Assembly (NCBI GenBank): GCA_946699065.1
Contig: CAMPDV010000365.1
Coordinates: 62,001 to 126,000, forward strand
Reading direction: 5' to 3'
From: Loxodes magnus
Lineage: Eukaryota; Ciliophora; Karyorelictea; Loxodida; Loxodidae
Length of the DNA: 64,000 bases
In this document: positions 48,595 to 61,542 of the stretch, piece after piece
Numbering within the stretch: the first letter of the stretch is position 1
Layout: each line of letters opens with the position of its first letter
The notes under the pieces: generated by a model
The model's database searches: none
The model's input: only the letters and a program-made list of their open reading frames with translations
Told to the model about the DNA's origin: nothing
Program-made: the position numbers and the translations under genes

Positions 48595-50654
48595 ATGGGA
48601 AATTTTTGCATGTAGTGTTGCTAAAAGAAAAAGTAAGTTTCTCTTTTTTATTTTCAGACCGGAGGTTTAAAAAAAATAGAATATTGCTAATCCATAGCCT
48701 TCAAGTAATAGCTCTTTAAAAATTTAAAATTAATTTCAAAGCAAGGCTGTAGTCTTCAATTCAAATAATAAAATACAAAGAGGATACGCTGTTTATAGCA
48801 ATTAGAAATAAGATGAACCTGTAAAATCTTTTTATTATTTAGCATTACTCAATTAGTTCAAATTTAGAATACTAAACTAGATATAACTCTATAAAAAAAC
48901 CTTCTTTAGATAGGAGTTCTAACTAGATTAGTTTTGTTGGATTACAAAACTTAGGAAATACTTGTTGGATGAATTCAGGACTATAATGTCTCTTGCATAC
49001 CTCTCCTCTTATTCAATATTTTCTATCTCATTAATGAAAATAAGATTTGAGATAAAAAAATCAACATGGAGCAAGAGGTACTTTAACCTAAGAATTTGCA
49101 AGCTTTGTTAAAGAAGCATGCGAAGAACATTCGAAAACTTTAAATCCTTAAGATTTTAAAAAAGCCCTTTAATAATCCGCTCCTCAGTTTACAGAAGGAA
49201 GATAGCATGATTCTACAGAATTCATCAATTTCTTGCTTGATGCTTTACACGAAGATTTAAATAGAGTGAATTTAAAAAAATACATTTAATTATAGCAAAG
49301 CAAAGATAAATCTGACGATTAATTTGCAGAATAATGTTGAAAAAATTACCTAAAAAGAAACAATTCCTTTATAATCTAGCTAATGCATGGATAATTTAAA
49401 TCCACTTTAATATGCGAATAGTGTGGAAATAAATCAGTCATATTTGATCCATTTTCACTCCTTTGTGTAGAAATTCCAAAGAGTAAATCTAATAAATTCT
49501 AAGTTATATTTATACCTTTTATTCCAGATGATCACATTATAAAAATGGAGATTTTAGTATAAGCTTAATAAAACTTAGATGACATTAAAGAAGAAATATT
49601 AACGAAAGTGAGTAAATTAGAAAAAGAAAATATCTTATTAATACAACGTAATGTAGACTATTTTAAACCTATAGAAACAGTAGATTTAGAATCTAATGAA
49701 AGAACAATTTATGCCTATGAAATTCAAAAACTCGAATAAAATAATTTCAGAACTATAATTGACTGTGGAAAGGAATAAAAAGTAAAAAACGAAAATTATT
49801 CTTACATTATTGACTTACCATTAGAGGCAAAATTAAATGAGCTATATGATATTATCACATAAAAGTATTTTAAGGGACAAGAAATAAAGGATTTTGAATA
49901 TCCTTTTAAGCTATTTCTAATAGCAGAAAATAATGAATAATATATTGCTAAATGGTTTAATAAGGAATAATTTTAAAATGCACAGTTGGAAAAAAAAGAA
50001 GAAAGTGATCGAGAAAATTGTTTTATTTGTAGTTCGCAAAACTGTAAAGAAGGACATTTAGTAACATAAGAGCAAAGTCAAGCGATTAAGCAAACGATCG
50101 AAAAATGCTACTTCAAAATAAAAATAATAATCAATGAGAAATTTTCCCATATCAGTAATAAATTCGAATGCAGATCTTGAAAAAGCCATTACATAAATTA
50201 AGCCTAAAAATACTTACCTATAAATCTTTAAGATTGTTTGAAGCATTTATAGTAATAAGAATATTTATAAGGCTAAAACTAATTTAAATGTGAAGGTTGT
50301 AATAAAAAAGTAAATGGAACTAAGTAAATCAATCTTTTTAAAATACCTGAGATTTTTATAATTTAATTAAAAAGATTTAAATAAAAAAACTAAAGAATAA
50401 AAAAGAATGATACTGATGTGAAATATCCCTTAATATTAGATTTAAAGGATTTTTTGCCTTAGAATTATTAAGAACAATCGAAATACGAGCTATATGCAGT
50501 GAATATCCACTCAGGCTGTGCAGAAGGAGGGCATTATTGAGCTTGCGCAAAAGTTGGAGAATAGTGATACGAATTTAACGATTCGTCGATTAATAATTGC
50601 TATCAATCTCAAAACTCTAATGCTTATGCCCTTTTCTATAAAAGATGCAAATGA
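48595..50654 (+). CDS. Ubiquitin-specific protease paralog E, two mini-introns
   Basis: ATG 48595 to TGA 50652-50654. Removing introns 48633-48657 (25 nt, GTAAGT...TTTTCAG) and 48821-48842 (22 nt, GTAAAA...TTTAG) leaves 2013 nt, exactly 671 codons. Starts MGNFCMQCCQKKK, a likely myristoylated and palmitoylated N-terminus, then a Gln/Asn/Ser-rich linker. USP domain: GLQNLGNTCWMNSG, GRQHDSTEFINFLLDA, CEQC, central insert with CFICSSQNCKEGH, CEGC, and GGHYWACAKVGEQWYEFNDS in which both Trp are TGA (TGG in USP-A at WYEF). It ends FYKRCK then TGA. All catalytic residues are present. Closest relatives are D and F. Confidence 0.95.
48633..48657 (+). other. 25-nt spliceosomal intron in USP-E
   Basis: GTAAGT donor and TTTTCAG acceptor. 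Its removal, together with the 22-nt intron at 48821-48842, restores the frame into the Cys box. Confidence 0.85.
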
Positions 50655-50664
50655 GCTAAACTTT

Positions 50665-51780
50665 TAAATAACTTATCTTAAGGACTTAATTTAAAAGTTA
50701 AAAATTTAGTGAATTAATATATAAAATATTATGTTCAAAATTTTACGATTTCTCTTTACTTAATTACTTAAAGAAATTTATAAATAAATTATTTAATAAC
50801 TATTAATTAGAGAATCTACAAACATAATTTTCAAAAGAACTAATGCTTTTTTTATTCTTAATCATTCTGAGAAATTTTAAAATCTGAAAGGTTTTTATGA
50901 TTAATTTTTTTAAAGATATTGTATTAACATAATTTCTTCTCTTAAATAAGAAAAAATTAATTAAGTAAAAATACAAAGAATTTAATTTCAAACATTAACT
51001 TAAACTTCTAATATTTTAAGTTAATTTTTTCTCATTTTGTTTTTAAAGTACAAAATTAAACTCAATTTTCAATATACTTTTTTAAATATAACTTTGATAA
51101 TATGTTAATAAGATCAAAGAATTTTTTATACTCTTAAAAATTAAAAAATTAAAAAAGAAAAAAGATTTAAAGAATGCAAAGAATTTAAATTAAATACTAA
51201 GTATTATTATCTTTTATGTTTTATTTTATAGTTTTTAGTAAACATGACTAACTTAAATTAGTAATAACTCATATGTTTACTTTTTTTATAATATAATCAA
51301 TCAAAAAAATTTGTTAAGGAATAAATTATAAAATTACTTTTATGTGCTAAGTGAAATTTATAAATCTATTGAGAATTTAATTTTTTATTTTCAAGAATTA
51401 TTTTTTAAAATTTAAGGTTAACAGTTTTATTTTTAGGTTAAAGACTTGTTATTTTTATTTAAAACCAATCTCAATGAAAGTTTTATTCTTTATCCAAATA
51501 AATAAAAATAAAAATTCGATTATAAAATTTTATATTTCAAGAAATGATAAAATTTTTATAATAAATATATTTGTATTAATGAAATAAAGTTACTACAAGT
51601 ATCAAATTTTTCAAATTTCTAAATTAATTTATAAAAATCATTAAAAAGAATAAAAAACAATCTAATAACTTAATTTATTTTAATAAATTTTTTTGTAAAA
51701 TAATCTTATGAAAATTAACAAAAAAATTAAAAAAAAGTAAGTCTTTTATATTTTATTATAATAATATACTTAAATGTTAA
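50665..51780. other. AT-rich spacer
   Basis: No gene or repeat identified. Confidence 0.4.
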
Positions 51781-51784
51781 AATT

Positions 51785-52520
51785 TTAGCTCTTCTGGGTT
51801 TTCAACTAGGAACCTGATGGCATTTTGTCTAAGTAGCTGAATTCGTGTTTTTTATATGCGGCAGGTTACATTAATAATTATCTTCAGTTCTTGATAAAAT
51901 TTTCTATTTATAAACTTCATTTTTAAATGTTCAGAGTTTATTTATCATTCTTTATATTATTTTTTGTTCTATTATCTTTATTTTTTTCATGATCAGCATT
52001 TTCTTAAAATGAGGTAAATTGATATGCAGACCAGCAGCTTTTTATTTATTTTTAATTCTATTCTTTTTGTAAATTTTAATCATTCTTATCATCTTTTTTT
52101 ATTTCTTGATCAGCTAATTTAACTTTTTTATTTTTATCTAAATTCTTTATTCTTTATTAAATATCAATTATGATTGCTAATATAGATATTTTTTACTAAA
52201 TTAATTAAGATTTACTACCAATAAATTTTTAATAAATCATTATTTTAATCGACTATTTTTTCAATAGCTGCTAATCTTTTCTCTTTAATTCTAAACCTTT
52301 TTCATACTTTTAGACTATTTTTTTCATTTGATCTAATTAACTTCAGAGTTTTTAATCATTTTATTTTTTATTTTCTTATATCTCACAAGATCCGATCACT
52401 ATTTTACTTTCAGATAAAGAAATTGGCTTCTCTTATTTCTATTTTTTTTCCATTTTTTTGCTTCTTACCTCCTTAAGTCTCTAATTTAGTTCTTTAAAAG
52501 AATAACAAATTATCAATTTT
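51785..52520 (-). CDS. Coiled-coil/zinc-knuckle family, copy 3
   Basis: Contains IRDLRRQEAKKMEKKQKQEK, SESKIVIGSCEI, QLDQMKKIVQKYE and VDQNNDLL, matching copy 2 in order (VMVGSIEI, QLDQM, DQNNELL). The 3' part has the C-terminal FLVENPEELKF motif, but the zinc-knuckle Cys/His set is incomplete. No clear start; probably a relic. Confidence 0.45.
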
Positions 52521-52896
52521 CTAAATATAATTTTTTTTTAATTATCGAAAAGTTATATTGATATTATTTAAGTACTTTTTTATGCTTAACAAATTAATTT
52601 TAGATTTTTAAATTTATTTTGTAAATCATTAAAATTATTTTTTTATTTTAAGGTATAAACTCTACACGTTAATTATATCTTATTTATTTAATTAAATCTT
52701 TTAACTATTTTATTAGTACTTAATTATCTTTTTTTAATAAATATTAAAAAAGTAAAGAAATTTACCTTGATTAAATTCATTTATTTAATAAATATAAAAA
52801 CTCACATTTTTTTCTAATTTTTCAATTTGAGAAATAAGTGTTAATATTTTACTAAGCATAAATGCTTTAAATTTTTTTATAACAAAAAAAACTAAG

Positions 52897-52936
52897 ATTA
52901 TAGAGAGTGTAGCACTAAGATTGCGCGCAGCTCTTT
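52897..52936 (-). repeat. Conserved 3' stem-loop (copy 7)
   Basis: Keeps the AAAGAGCTGCGC start and CTCTATAATC end. The loop is AATCTTA instead of AACGA and the inner stem is GCGC/GTGC. Confidence 0.65.
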
Positions 52937-53215
52937 AATTAAAGTTCTTTAAAGTTTTAAAACGTATTACATTACATTCTTTCCTGTGCTAGCATCCTTT
53001 GAAAATTCTTGTTTCTATAAGGCAAATGTAGGAGTGCTTCCCTAAAGAGATCTTAATCTCAGGCATCGTTCAACATATCATTACTTGATGCCTTGGTCTT
53101 GACATCCTTGGCTCCTGCCAAGATTCTTGTTAAGGTCTTCACACAGGTTACTTCCTGGTACCAGAGTTTCTATCAATCACAGTGGATTGATTTCTCCTGC
53201 TACTTAAAATATTTC
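52897..53215 (-). CDS. Short family C, copy 2, ending in stem-loop
   Basis: Reverse-strand homolog of 34.59-34.89 kb with CEDLNKNLGRSQ and a shared CTGGTACCAGGAA. Stem-loop copy 7 at 52897-52936 (GCGC/GTGC inner stem, changed loop) ends it. Confidence 0.4.
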
Positions 53216-53224
53216 TATTTTAAA

Positions 53225-54780
53225 ACATCGAATTATTTATCAAGTTATTAAAGTAATTTTAAAACTAAATTTTTTGTTGTTTTGACAAAATATATTAGTT
53301 AAATATAAAAATTATCTAAATAAATTTTTTGAGAAATAAAAAATATTAATATTTAAAACTATTGCTAAGATAGATATATAAAAGATTTATTTTTAAAGTC
53401 GTTTTACGTTTATAAATATAAATAATTTATCAATCTGATAAAAAATTTTTGAGGCCAAAAGCGAAAAGATATATTAAATATTTTAGTAATAATGCTTGCG
53501 ATAATTTTAATTAAGTTAAAAATAGATTTTTTCTTTTTTTTTATAAATTATCAAATAAAAAATTTTGATTAAAGAGCATCTTAAAAATTATGTAATTTAT
53601 ATTATTTAGTAGTTTTTTTTCTAAATTTTAGAGTATAGTTGATTATTACTAAATAGAATATTCAATTTAAATTTTTATCAAATAAAATTACTTAAAAAAG
53701 GATTAAAAAAATATGGAAATAATTAATATGATTTTGCTAGTTTAAATTATTAATATATTTAAACATCATTTAATTGCAAAATTTTTATAAATAAATTAGA
53801 TTTTTACCTAAATGAATTTACAGTAGTAAATAATATAGTAATATAACGAGCAACCTTAATTTTTTTTATTTTTTTTAATTTTAGATAAAAAAATATCAAT
53901 TTAGTTTTTAGAAAAAATATTTAAATTATTAATTTCTATTTATTTGAATGCTTTATCATAAAAATTATAATTTAAATCTTTATATTTTACTAGCTTTGTA
54001 TTTTTCTACTTTAATTATTTTAATTATTTTAAATAATTTAAGATAATTAGATATTTATAATAATAAATCAAAATATTACTTTTATTTAACTATTTCTTCT
54101 ATATATTTCAAATATTTTAAAAAATACTCTTTATATTGGAAAAAAAATTATTCTCATTTTTTATTTCATAATAAAAATTTTAAAAACTTGCAACATCTAT
54201 AGTACATCCCTTTTTTAATTATTATATAAGAAATTAAAATAAAGATTAAAACCAAAATTTTTACGATTTTTTTAAAAAAGAGTTAAATATTAATTCCTTT
54301 ATTATTTTTCTTTTTCTAATCAAGTATTTAAAATTAGAAGTTATAGATTTAATTAAAAATTATTTTATATCGTTTTATATATTTAAAGTTAAAATTATTT
54401 GTTATATTTAAATTTAATTTTTTAGAGTCTAAATTTTACTAATTGAGTATTAAAAATAAAATAAGAAAAAGTTTATTTAAAAATAAATAAAGAATTTGAA
54501 CAAAAATAATATATAAGTTCTCGGAATTCTTTACTATCAATATTATTTCATAATTTTTTTGAGTTAAAAAGAAAAAAATTTGAATGAAACTTTTTTCAAG
54601 ATTGATATCCATGTAAATATAAGTTCTATTTTTCAGTTTCAGCCAATCAGTCCCATGATTGTTAGCTAAAAATTTTATTTCCTTTAATATAATATTAAAT
54701 TACAAGATAAAATAATACTATTTAAGTCTTGCCCTTTTATTTTATTGTGGAAATAAATCATTATTATTTATTTTATTTTT
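53225..54780. other. Long AT-rich spacer
   Basis: No gene or repeat identified. Confidence 0.45.
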
Positions 54781-54784
54781 AAGT

Positions 54785-55262
54785 AGTTGGTCGAAGGTGA
54801 ACAACAAGGGACATCTTCATCAGAGGTTGGGGAAGCTAAGTACCCATAATCGACTTTATGTCTTCCTCTGCTTTGGCTTGACCTCGAGACATCTGCTAGT
54901 TTGACCTTCGGCACTGGCTTACTTTAGTTCTTAATTCGGGAAATAAAAGGAAATTATTTTTGCGAGCTTCATCAGAGGTGGGGAATTTAAGTACCCATAA
55001 TTGACACATGTCGTCCTCTGCTTTGGTGATGCAATGAGAAGCAACCCTGCCATGTCCTTGAACCTCCAACAAGTATTAAAGATTACGAGTATTCTAAAAT
55101 TATATTAGTATTGAACATTTTTATCAGTACTGAATAATTATACCAGTATTGAACAAGGTCTACCAGTATCTGATAATTTTATCAGTAACAAACATTCTTG
55201 TCAGTATGAAACATTTTTTTTAAAGAGCTGCGCACCAACGAGAGTGCTACGCGCTCTATAAT
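54785..55262 (+). CDS. Short family A, two adjacent copies, second with stem-loop
   Basis: The first partial copy (54785-54955) shares TCGAAGGTGAACAACAAGG and FIRGWG.QVPIID with 46.8 kb but diverges after it. The second (about 54965-55262) is nearly identical to the 46.8 kb copy through its stem-loop. This looks like a local insertion or duplication of one unit beside another. Confidence 0.45.
55222..55262 (+). repeat. Conserved 3' stem-loop (copy 8)
   Basis: Same sequence as copy 6 except one base; same downstream ATAATCAAATTTATTTATT. Confidence 0.8.
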
Positions 55263-55279
55263 CAAATTTATTTATTTAT

Positions 55280-56530
55280 CATTTATTTAATATTATTATT
55301 TTAATATTGTTTTTACTTCGATTTTTAACTTTATAAAAATATCTTTTAATAACTATTTTAAAAAAAATTTATAGAACAAATAAAAAATTACAATCTTCTT
55401 AGCATAAAAATAAAAAAAATGATCATAAATTAATGATAATTTTAGTTTATTTTTTCAGCTAAATTAATGTTTCAAATTTTTTAATATAAAAATAACTTTT
55501 TTTTTCTTAGATAATAGATAAACTCATATTTATTGAAATTTTTTATGGAATTTATTTAAAGAGTTTTTGGTAAAATTAATATAAAGCACAACACTACCAA
55601 ACTAAAATCATATATTAATTAAATAAGGATTTAAAATAAAAAATCATTAAAATGCTTTTAAAGATATAGTTTCATATTAAATCTAAATTAATACTTAAAA
55701 ATTTATAATTTTAAGTTTTATTTGGCATCATATTGCTTTATATTGAAGAATTTAGCAATTAAATTTTTTCGTTCATTTCTATCTAATTTTTTTTGATTAA
55801 ATGTCTTAAATTAAACAATAAAAAAGGAACATAAAATCGGAATAAAATTCTAGATTAATTGAACGGTATATTTTAAGGAGCTTCTAAGTTTTTTAAATGT
55901 AAATATTGATTGTTTCGAATTTCATTTTTTAATTTTCATATCAATAGTTTTACCACTTTATTTTATACTTTCAGGATATTTTCTATGTCTTTTGCTTTGA
56001 GAATTACTTTTGCAAAAAATAAATTCGAACAATATCATCGCAAATGCAAGTTTTTTTTAATTTAACTTCCATCATTTAGCATTTTTAGCATTTTCTATTA
56101 TGCATTCTAAAACAATTTAAAAGTGCCAAAGCAAAAAAAGATATTTTCCTATAGATATTAGTATTCTTATATATTTAAGATGGCAAAAAAAGTTTTTTTT
56201 TTTTTTTTAAAAACTTCAATAAAAAGCTCAAAATAGCACAAACATGACTGCAATTAATAAAATTAATGCTAGTTTTTAATTTCTAAATAATTATTTAGAA
56301 ATAAATGATATCACAGTATATTCTTAAAACTTTTTATAGTCTAATAAGTATCTTATTAGTTATTATAGAAAGAGATAATAAAATAAATAAAAATATTAAA
56401 AATGCTGAAAAGAAAGTATTAAATAAGAAATAAACATTATATAGATCATTTTAATTTTAACAATATAAGTAAATCTTTTTATCTAAAGTATATCCAGAAT
56501 TTAATTATTAGTTTAAAAAATTTTAAAAGA
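55280..56530. other. AT-rich spacer
   Basis: No gene or repeat identified. Confidence 0.4.
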
Positions 56531-56534
56531 TTTT

Positions 56535-58681
56535 TTAAGTTTGTTGATTTATTCTTTCATAATAAAGAGCATAAGCATAACTTTTTTATATTCTATTGCA
56601 TTTTTTAACTAATGAGTCATTGATTTCGTATCATTATTTTCCTTTTTTTACATAAGCTCAATAATGTCCTCCTTAAGCGCTTCCAGAATGATTATTTACT
56701 GCATATAATTAATAGATTGTTGACTCCTTATAATTTGGTAAAAATTCTTTTAGATCTAAAACTTCATCAAAATCTACTTCTGTTTCATTTTTTTCAATTA
56801 TTTGGCTATTTTATGAAAATCTTTTTATATAGACAATAAATATCTAAGGTATTTTATACAAATTTATTTACTTAGTTCCATTTACTTTTTCTTTACATTT
56901 ATTACAACTAAATTTATTTTCTCCTTATAAGCATTCTATTTCTTGTAAATAATTGAAGCAATCAATAAGATTTACTTATCTGTCGTTTTAACAATTAATA
57001 ACCAATTAATTTTATTTTCATATTCTTTAAAAAATCTAGCTTTCTTTTGAAAAATAATAATAAAATATTACTCTTATTTTAAAGTTAGATACTTCAACCA
57101 ATTATCTTAAAGTTTCTTGCTATTATTATGATATATAATGCGCTTCATTACATTTTTATGAATTACAAAACAGACAAAATAATTAGCACTATTTATTTCC
57201 ATTTTTGCTACTTAAATCATTCTATTCTTCTTCGTTATTGTGATTTTCATTAAGTAATTTGATTATGGAATCCTTGTTTTAATCTGCGATAATAAAAATC
57301 TGAAAGGGATATTTATAGCTATTTGTATTGCTTTATTCTATTTAAATTTTAAAGTGCTCTTAATAAACAATTTTATAAAGCTCGCTTAGTTTTATATCTA
57401 ATTTTAAATCTATTATAAAAGGAACTTGCCACTTTTAGTCTGAATTTTGGTTTCCTTAATTTGAAAAAAAACTTGTGTATTCAATAATAGTTCTATAAAT
57501 ATCACTTGTAAGCGGTTTTAATTCATAGCCGTAAATCGCGCTTGTTTCTTATTCCAAATCATCTAAGATTTAGTAAAATTCTTAATTTTCTTTTTTGGTT
57601 CTCTAAATGAATAAAATATTTTCTTTGATTGTATTTTAATATTTCAAACTAATAGCATCTTTGAGCTAATCCGCTTAATATCTCTTATGCATAACAATAT
57701 TCAATATAGGATCTTCTTAATTTTAAGGAATAAATATCATTTGATTTTTCGTTTCTTATTTTTTTGGTATTTCTATACAAAAAAGTTAAAATGGATCAAA
57801 AATAAATGATTATTATCCACATTTTTCGCATGTTAGAGTTGATTTAAATTATCCATGCATTAGTTATACTATAAAAGAATCATTTCTCTTTAAATAGTAA
57901 TTTCAGCATTCATCTGCTACTTCTTTTTCTGGTCTTCCATCACTTGGTTTTCCTTCAAAATAATGTTTTTAAGTAATTTTATTTAAATCTTCATGCAGAG
58001 CATCGAGTAAGAAATTGATGAATTGTTATGAATCATGTTGTTGACCTTTTATAAATTGAGGAGCATAATATAAGAGCATTTCGTAAAATTCTTAAGGAAC
58101 TAAAACCTCAAAATTATTTTCAATTACACTTTTTATCAATTAGGCAAACTTCTGGGTTAAATTACCCTAAGTTCCGAACTAATTATATTTATTTAAATTC
58201 CTTTCCCATTTATTTGATAGAAAGTATTAAACAAGAGGAGCAGTATGTAAGAGGCATTATAAGCCAGAATTCATCCAACAAGTATTTCCTAAATTTTATA
58301 ATCCTTTTATGCTAGATGGAAACCTATTACCATATTAGCTTTAATCAAAAATTTCATCCTCTGTTTAATTGTGTTAATTAGAAACAATATACTTTTTTCT
58401 TTATTCTGGACTCCAGAAAAAATTGCTGTTCTATAAAGAAAAATAAAAAAAACTTAACTTACATGCTTTCCAGATTTATTTCGATCTGCATAGGAAATTT
58501 TTACTTATACTCTCCTTTTTATTGGTTTAAGGTTACTCAAAAGATTAATATTAAACTTTATTAAAGTCTCAATTCTTTCGAATTTATTGCTTATAATTTA
58601 AAAATTTTTAATTTGGTAGATCGTTACACTCAAAACTAAAAGATATTTTAAACCTTACTTGCAAAGACATAAATTCCCCAT
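56535..58681 (-). CDS. Ubiquitin-specific protease paralog F, three mini-introns
   Basis: ATG 58681 starts MGNLCLC (acylation signal as in E). Introns 58636-58658 (23 nt), 58486-58510 (25 nt) and 58431-58462 (32 nt), all GT-AG, leave 2067 nt = 689 codons to TAA 56537-56535. USP domain: GLQNLGNTCWMNSG, GQQHDSQQFINFLLDA, CEKC, insert with CLFCNSQKCNEAH, CNKC, and GGHYWAYVKKGKQWYEINDS with both Trp as TGA. It should be active. Odd: after the final YYERINQQT the frame meets TAA and no TGA for well over 200 nt, unlike B-E. Either TAA is the stop here or the original TGA is lost. Confidence 0.92.
58431..58510 (-). other. Two adjacent mini-introns of USP-F with a 23-nt exon between
   Basis: Introns 58486-58510 (GTATAAGT...TATGCAG) and 58431-58462 (GTAAGT...TTTATAG) flank a 23-nt micro-exon (58463-58485). 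Only removal of all three USP-F introns brings the acylation N-terminus into the Cys-box frame. Confidence 0.75.
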
Positions 58682-58899
58682 TATGATCCTTTTTATAAAA
58701 GGATTTGAATTATTTTGAAATTAAATTTTATATTAATTAAGAAATGCAAAAACTCATTTAAAAAAAGACTATAAAATAAAGCAACGAGGAAGTTTTTTGA
58801 GTTGCTTAGCTGATAAAAATTTGTAGTGACTGAAGCTACTGAAATTAAAAAAAGAGGAGAATCAAGAGTCTTCAATTATAGCAGTGCTTATTTACTTAA

Positions 58900-61540
58900 G
58901 ATTATTTTATTTAATTATAAAAAGTTCATTGTGAAATTAAGTAAATAAATGGGCTTAAAAATAAATAGAAACTTAAAGGCTTAAATTAAAATTCTTAATG
59001 CTAGGATTTATTTTTGTAATGGAAAGAATAAATTTTAAATTAGACTAAAATTGAGTCCCATATAAAAGTCGAGTTAAAAGGCTAAATAAATATTTTTCAA
59101 AAGAAATTAAACTTGAAGATATAATTTTAGTAATTAGCCATTCTTAAATTTTCCACTATGCATCTCTATGTTTTTTGTTCCTTCACTTAATTTGATTTCG
59201 ATTAATAAATTTGCCTGTTTGGAATATTTCTATTTTATCATGATATGATCCATTTGAAAATTAGCACAAATTAGAACTATTTTTATTATTTTTTTTTTAA
59301 TTGTTTTACTCATTTTAAAATTGAATATTTATACTTTCGTCTGAAATAAAAAGTACTTTATATACTTCAGTTCTAATTTCTTCTTTTCATAGTAAATAAA
59401 ATTATTATAAATGGCTTCATATTTTCTAAATATTTTATAATTCAACTTTATCTTAAAAGATAATCTTTTAATCGTATTTTAAATATAAAATTTCTTATTT
59501 ATGCTTACTTATAAACTAATATATTTTAATTAAGAGATATTCTATTAATTTTTATTTTTGTTGTTGTTAAAATTTCATTTTTTCAGATCTATAACCTTAG
59601 TAAAATATTATCTTCAGATAACTTTCACTCACTAACTTTAGAATTAGACATTAAAAATGTGGTTTTTTTCTTCTTTTTTAAATATTTAAAATTTTCTCTC
59701 CATTTGATTTTAGATTCTAATCTCCTTTATGAAATAGATTGATGTAAATTTTTTTTTTAAATATAAAAATTAATTTATAATATTATAAAGCATGAAACTT
59801 AAGATATTTTTTTAAATAATAATATTTTAAATTTATATTTCAACTAAAATAGTTTTTTGACATCTATAACTGTAGAAATTGCTTCCTTCAATTATAGACA
59901 TTCGTAAATTTTTTTAATTTTTTAAATATAATCTAGATCTCTTCAATTTTTAATTACTCTTGTTATATTCTCATCTTTTATTTCTATGATAATATGTTAT
60001 AATAATTACTTTACTATAGTATACTAGAACGATGAAATTGATATTAATAAAATCTTTTTTTCTTTTATTTTATCTAATTTTTTACAGAATGAAAAATTAA
60101 AAGTTTTGCTTACTTCTAGAAATCTTTAAATCTACTAAAAATTTCTTTTATCTAGATTAAGCAATTATTCGATTTTATTTTCTTTAAATTAAAATAATTA
60201 AATAGATTTAAATAATCTTAGATGATTATTTTTTGAAATGAAATTATTTGAATAAGCTAATTCAATTTTTTTAATTTTATAATAATAATAACAATAATAG
60301 ATTAACGTGATTCCTCCTTTAATAGTATCTTTTGGTTTTAAGTCTAACTATATTATTTATATTGAAATTTCTCTTGTGGCTTCTGACAAGACTCGAAGTT
60401 TTTTCTATTTTATCTCTTTATTTCAGTCTTCTTTTTTCTCATAGTAAAATAGTTTTAATAATTTCATTTCAGATATTAATCTTCAAAGGAGTTTCTTTTA
60501 TTATTATCTTTTAAATTTTCTTCTTATAAATAAATTTTTTGTTAAATAAATACTTGGTTTCATAGTAAGATATAAATCATATGAAACTAAAAAGCATTTT
60601 CGCTTCTGATCATTTATTTAATTTAACTTTTAAAATTATCTTATAATAATTTGAAAATCTAAAGAAATTTTTTGAGTTTAGATACTTTAATTTTCTAATC
60701 GTAGATATATAAAAAAATAAATGTCAAAAAAAATTTTCAATCCTAAATCAATGAAAAAAATTACTTCAATACGTTATTTATCATCTATTTATAATTTTTT
60801 TTTAAATAAATCAAAATTTAGTAAAAGAAATATTCATTAAAAGTAAAAATCGAAACTAAAATATTTAGATCTTAAATAAATTGAATTTATTATAATGCAA
60901 TAATTTATTTTAGTAATTCTTGAAAAAATTTAATCTCGATTATAAAATTTTTATAAAAATACTTTTATATCTCAAATAAATTAAAAATGTTTAAATTAAA
61001 AACTTAATTAAGATATATTATTTAGTTTTATATTTTAAAATAGAAACATGTACCAAGGAAATTTATTGTTTTAGTAAAAATAATTAAATAAATATTTTTT
61101 TGCTAAAAGCTGAATTTTTTAATCTTCTGCTATAAAAAAATTTATTAAGTTAAATTTTTATAAATGAGCTTTCTATTTAACTTACTTTTTAATGAAATTT
61201 CAACTTTTTTTTGTTTTCTCTAAATCTTCGAAATTATTTTAAATTTCTTGAAAATATAAAAATAATCTTTTTTTATTTAAAATATCGAAACACTTTTAAG
61301 CAAAATAATTTAACTAAAAAATATAAAAAAATGGAAAAAATTATTTCAATTGAATGAAATTAAAGCATTTTTGAGCGAATCTGATATCTTTTTAATTTAA
61401 CTTTTTTTAATATTTGAAAAAATAAATGAATAGCTAGGAATATAGCAAATAACCTCAATTCATAAAATCTATTTTTTTAAGAAAGACTTTGAAACAAAAA
61501 CACTCATCTTTATTGGGATAATTTCTTTCAAGAATACCTT
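58900..61540. other. Long AT-rich spacer
   Basis: No gene or repeat identified. Confidence 0.45.
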
Positions 61541-61542
61541 TA

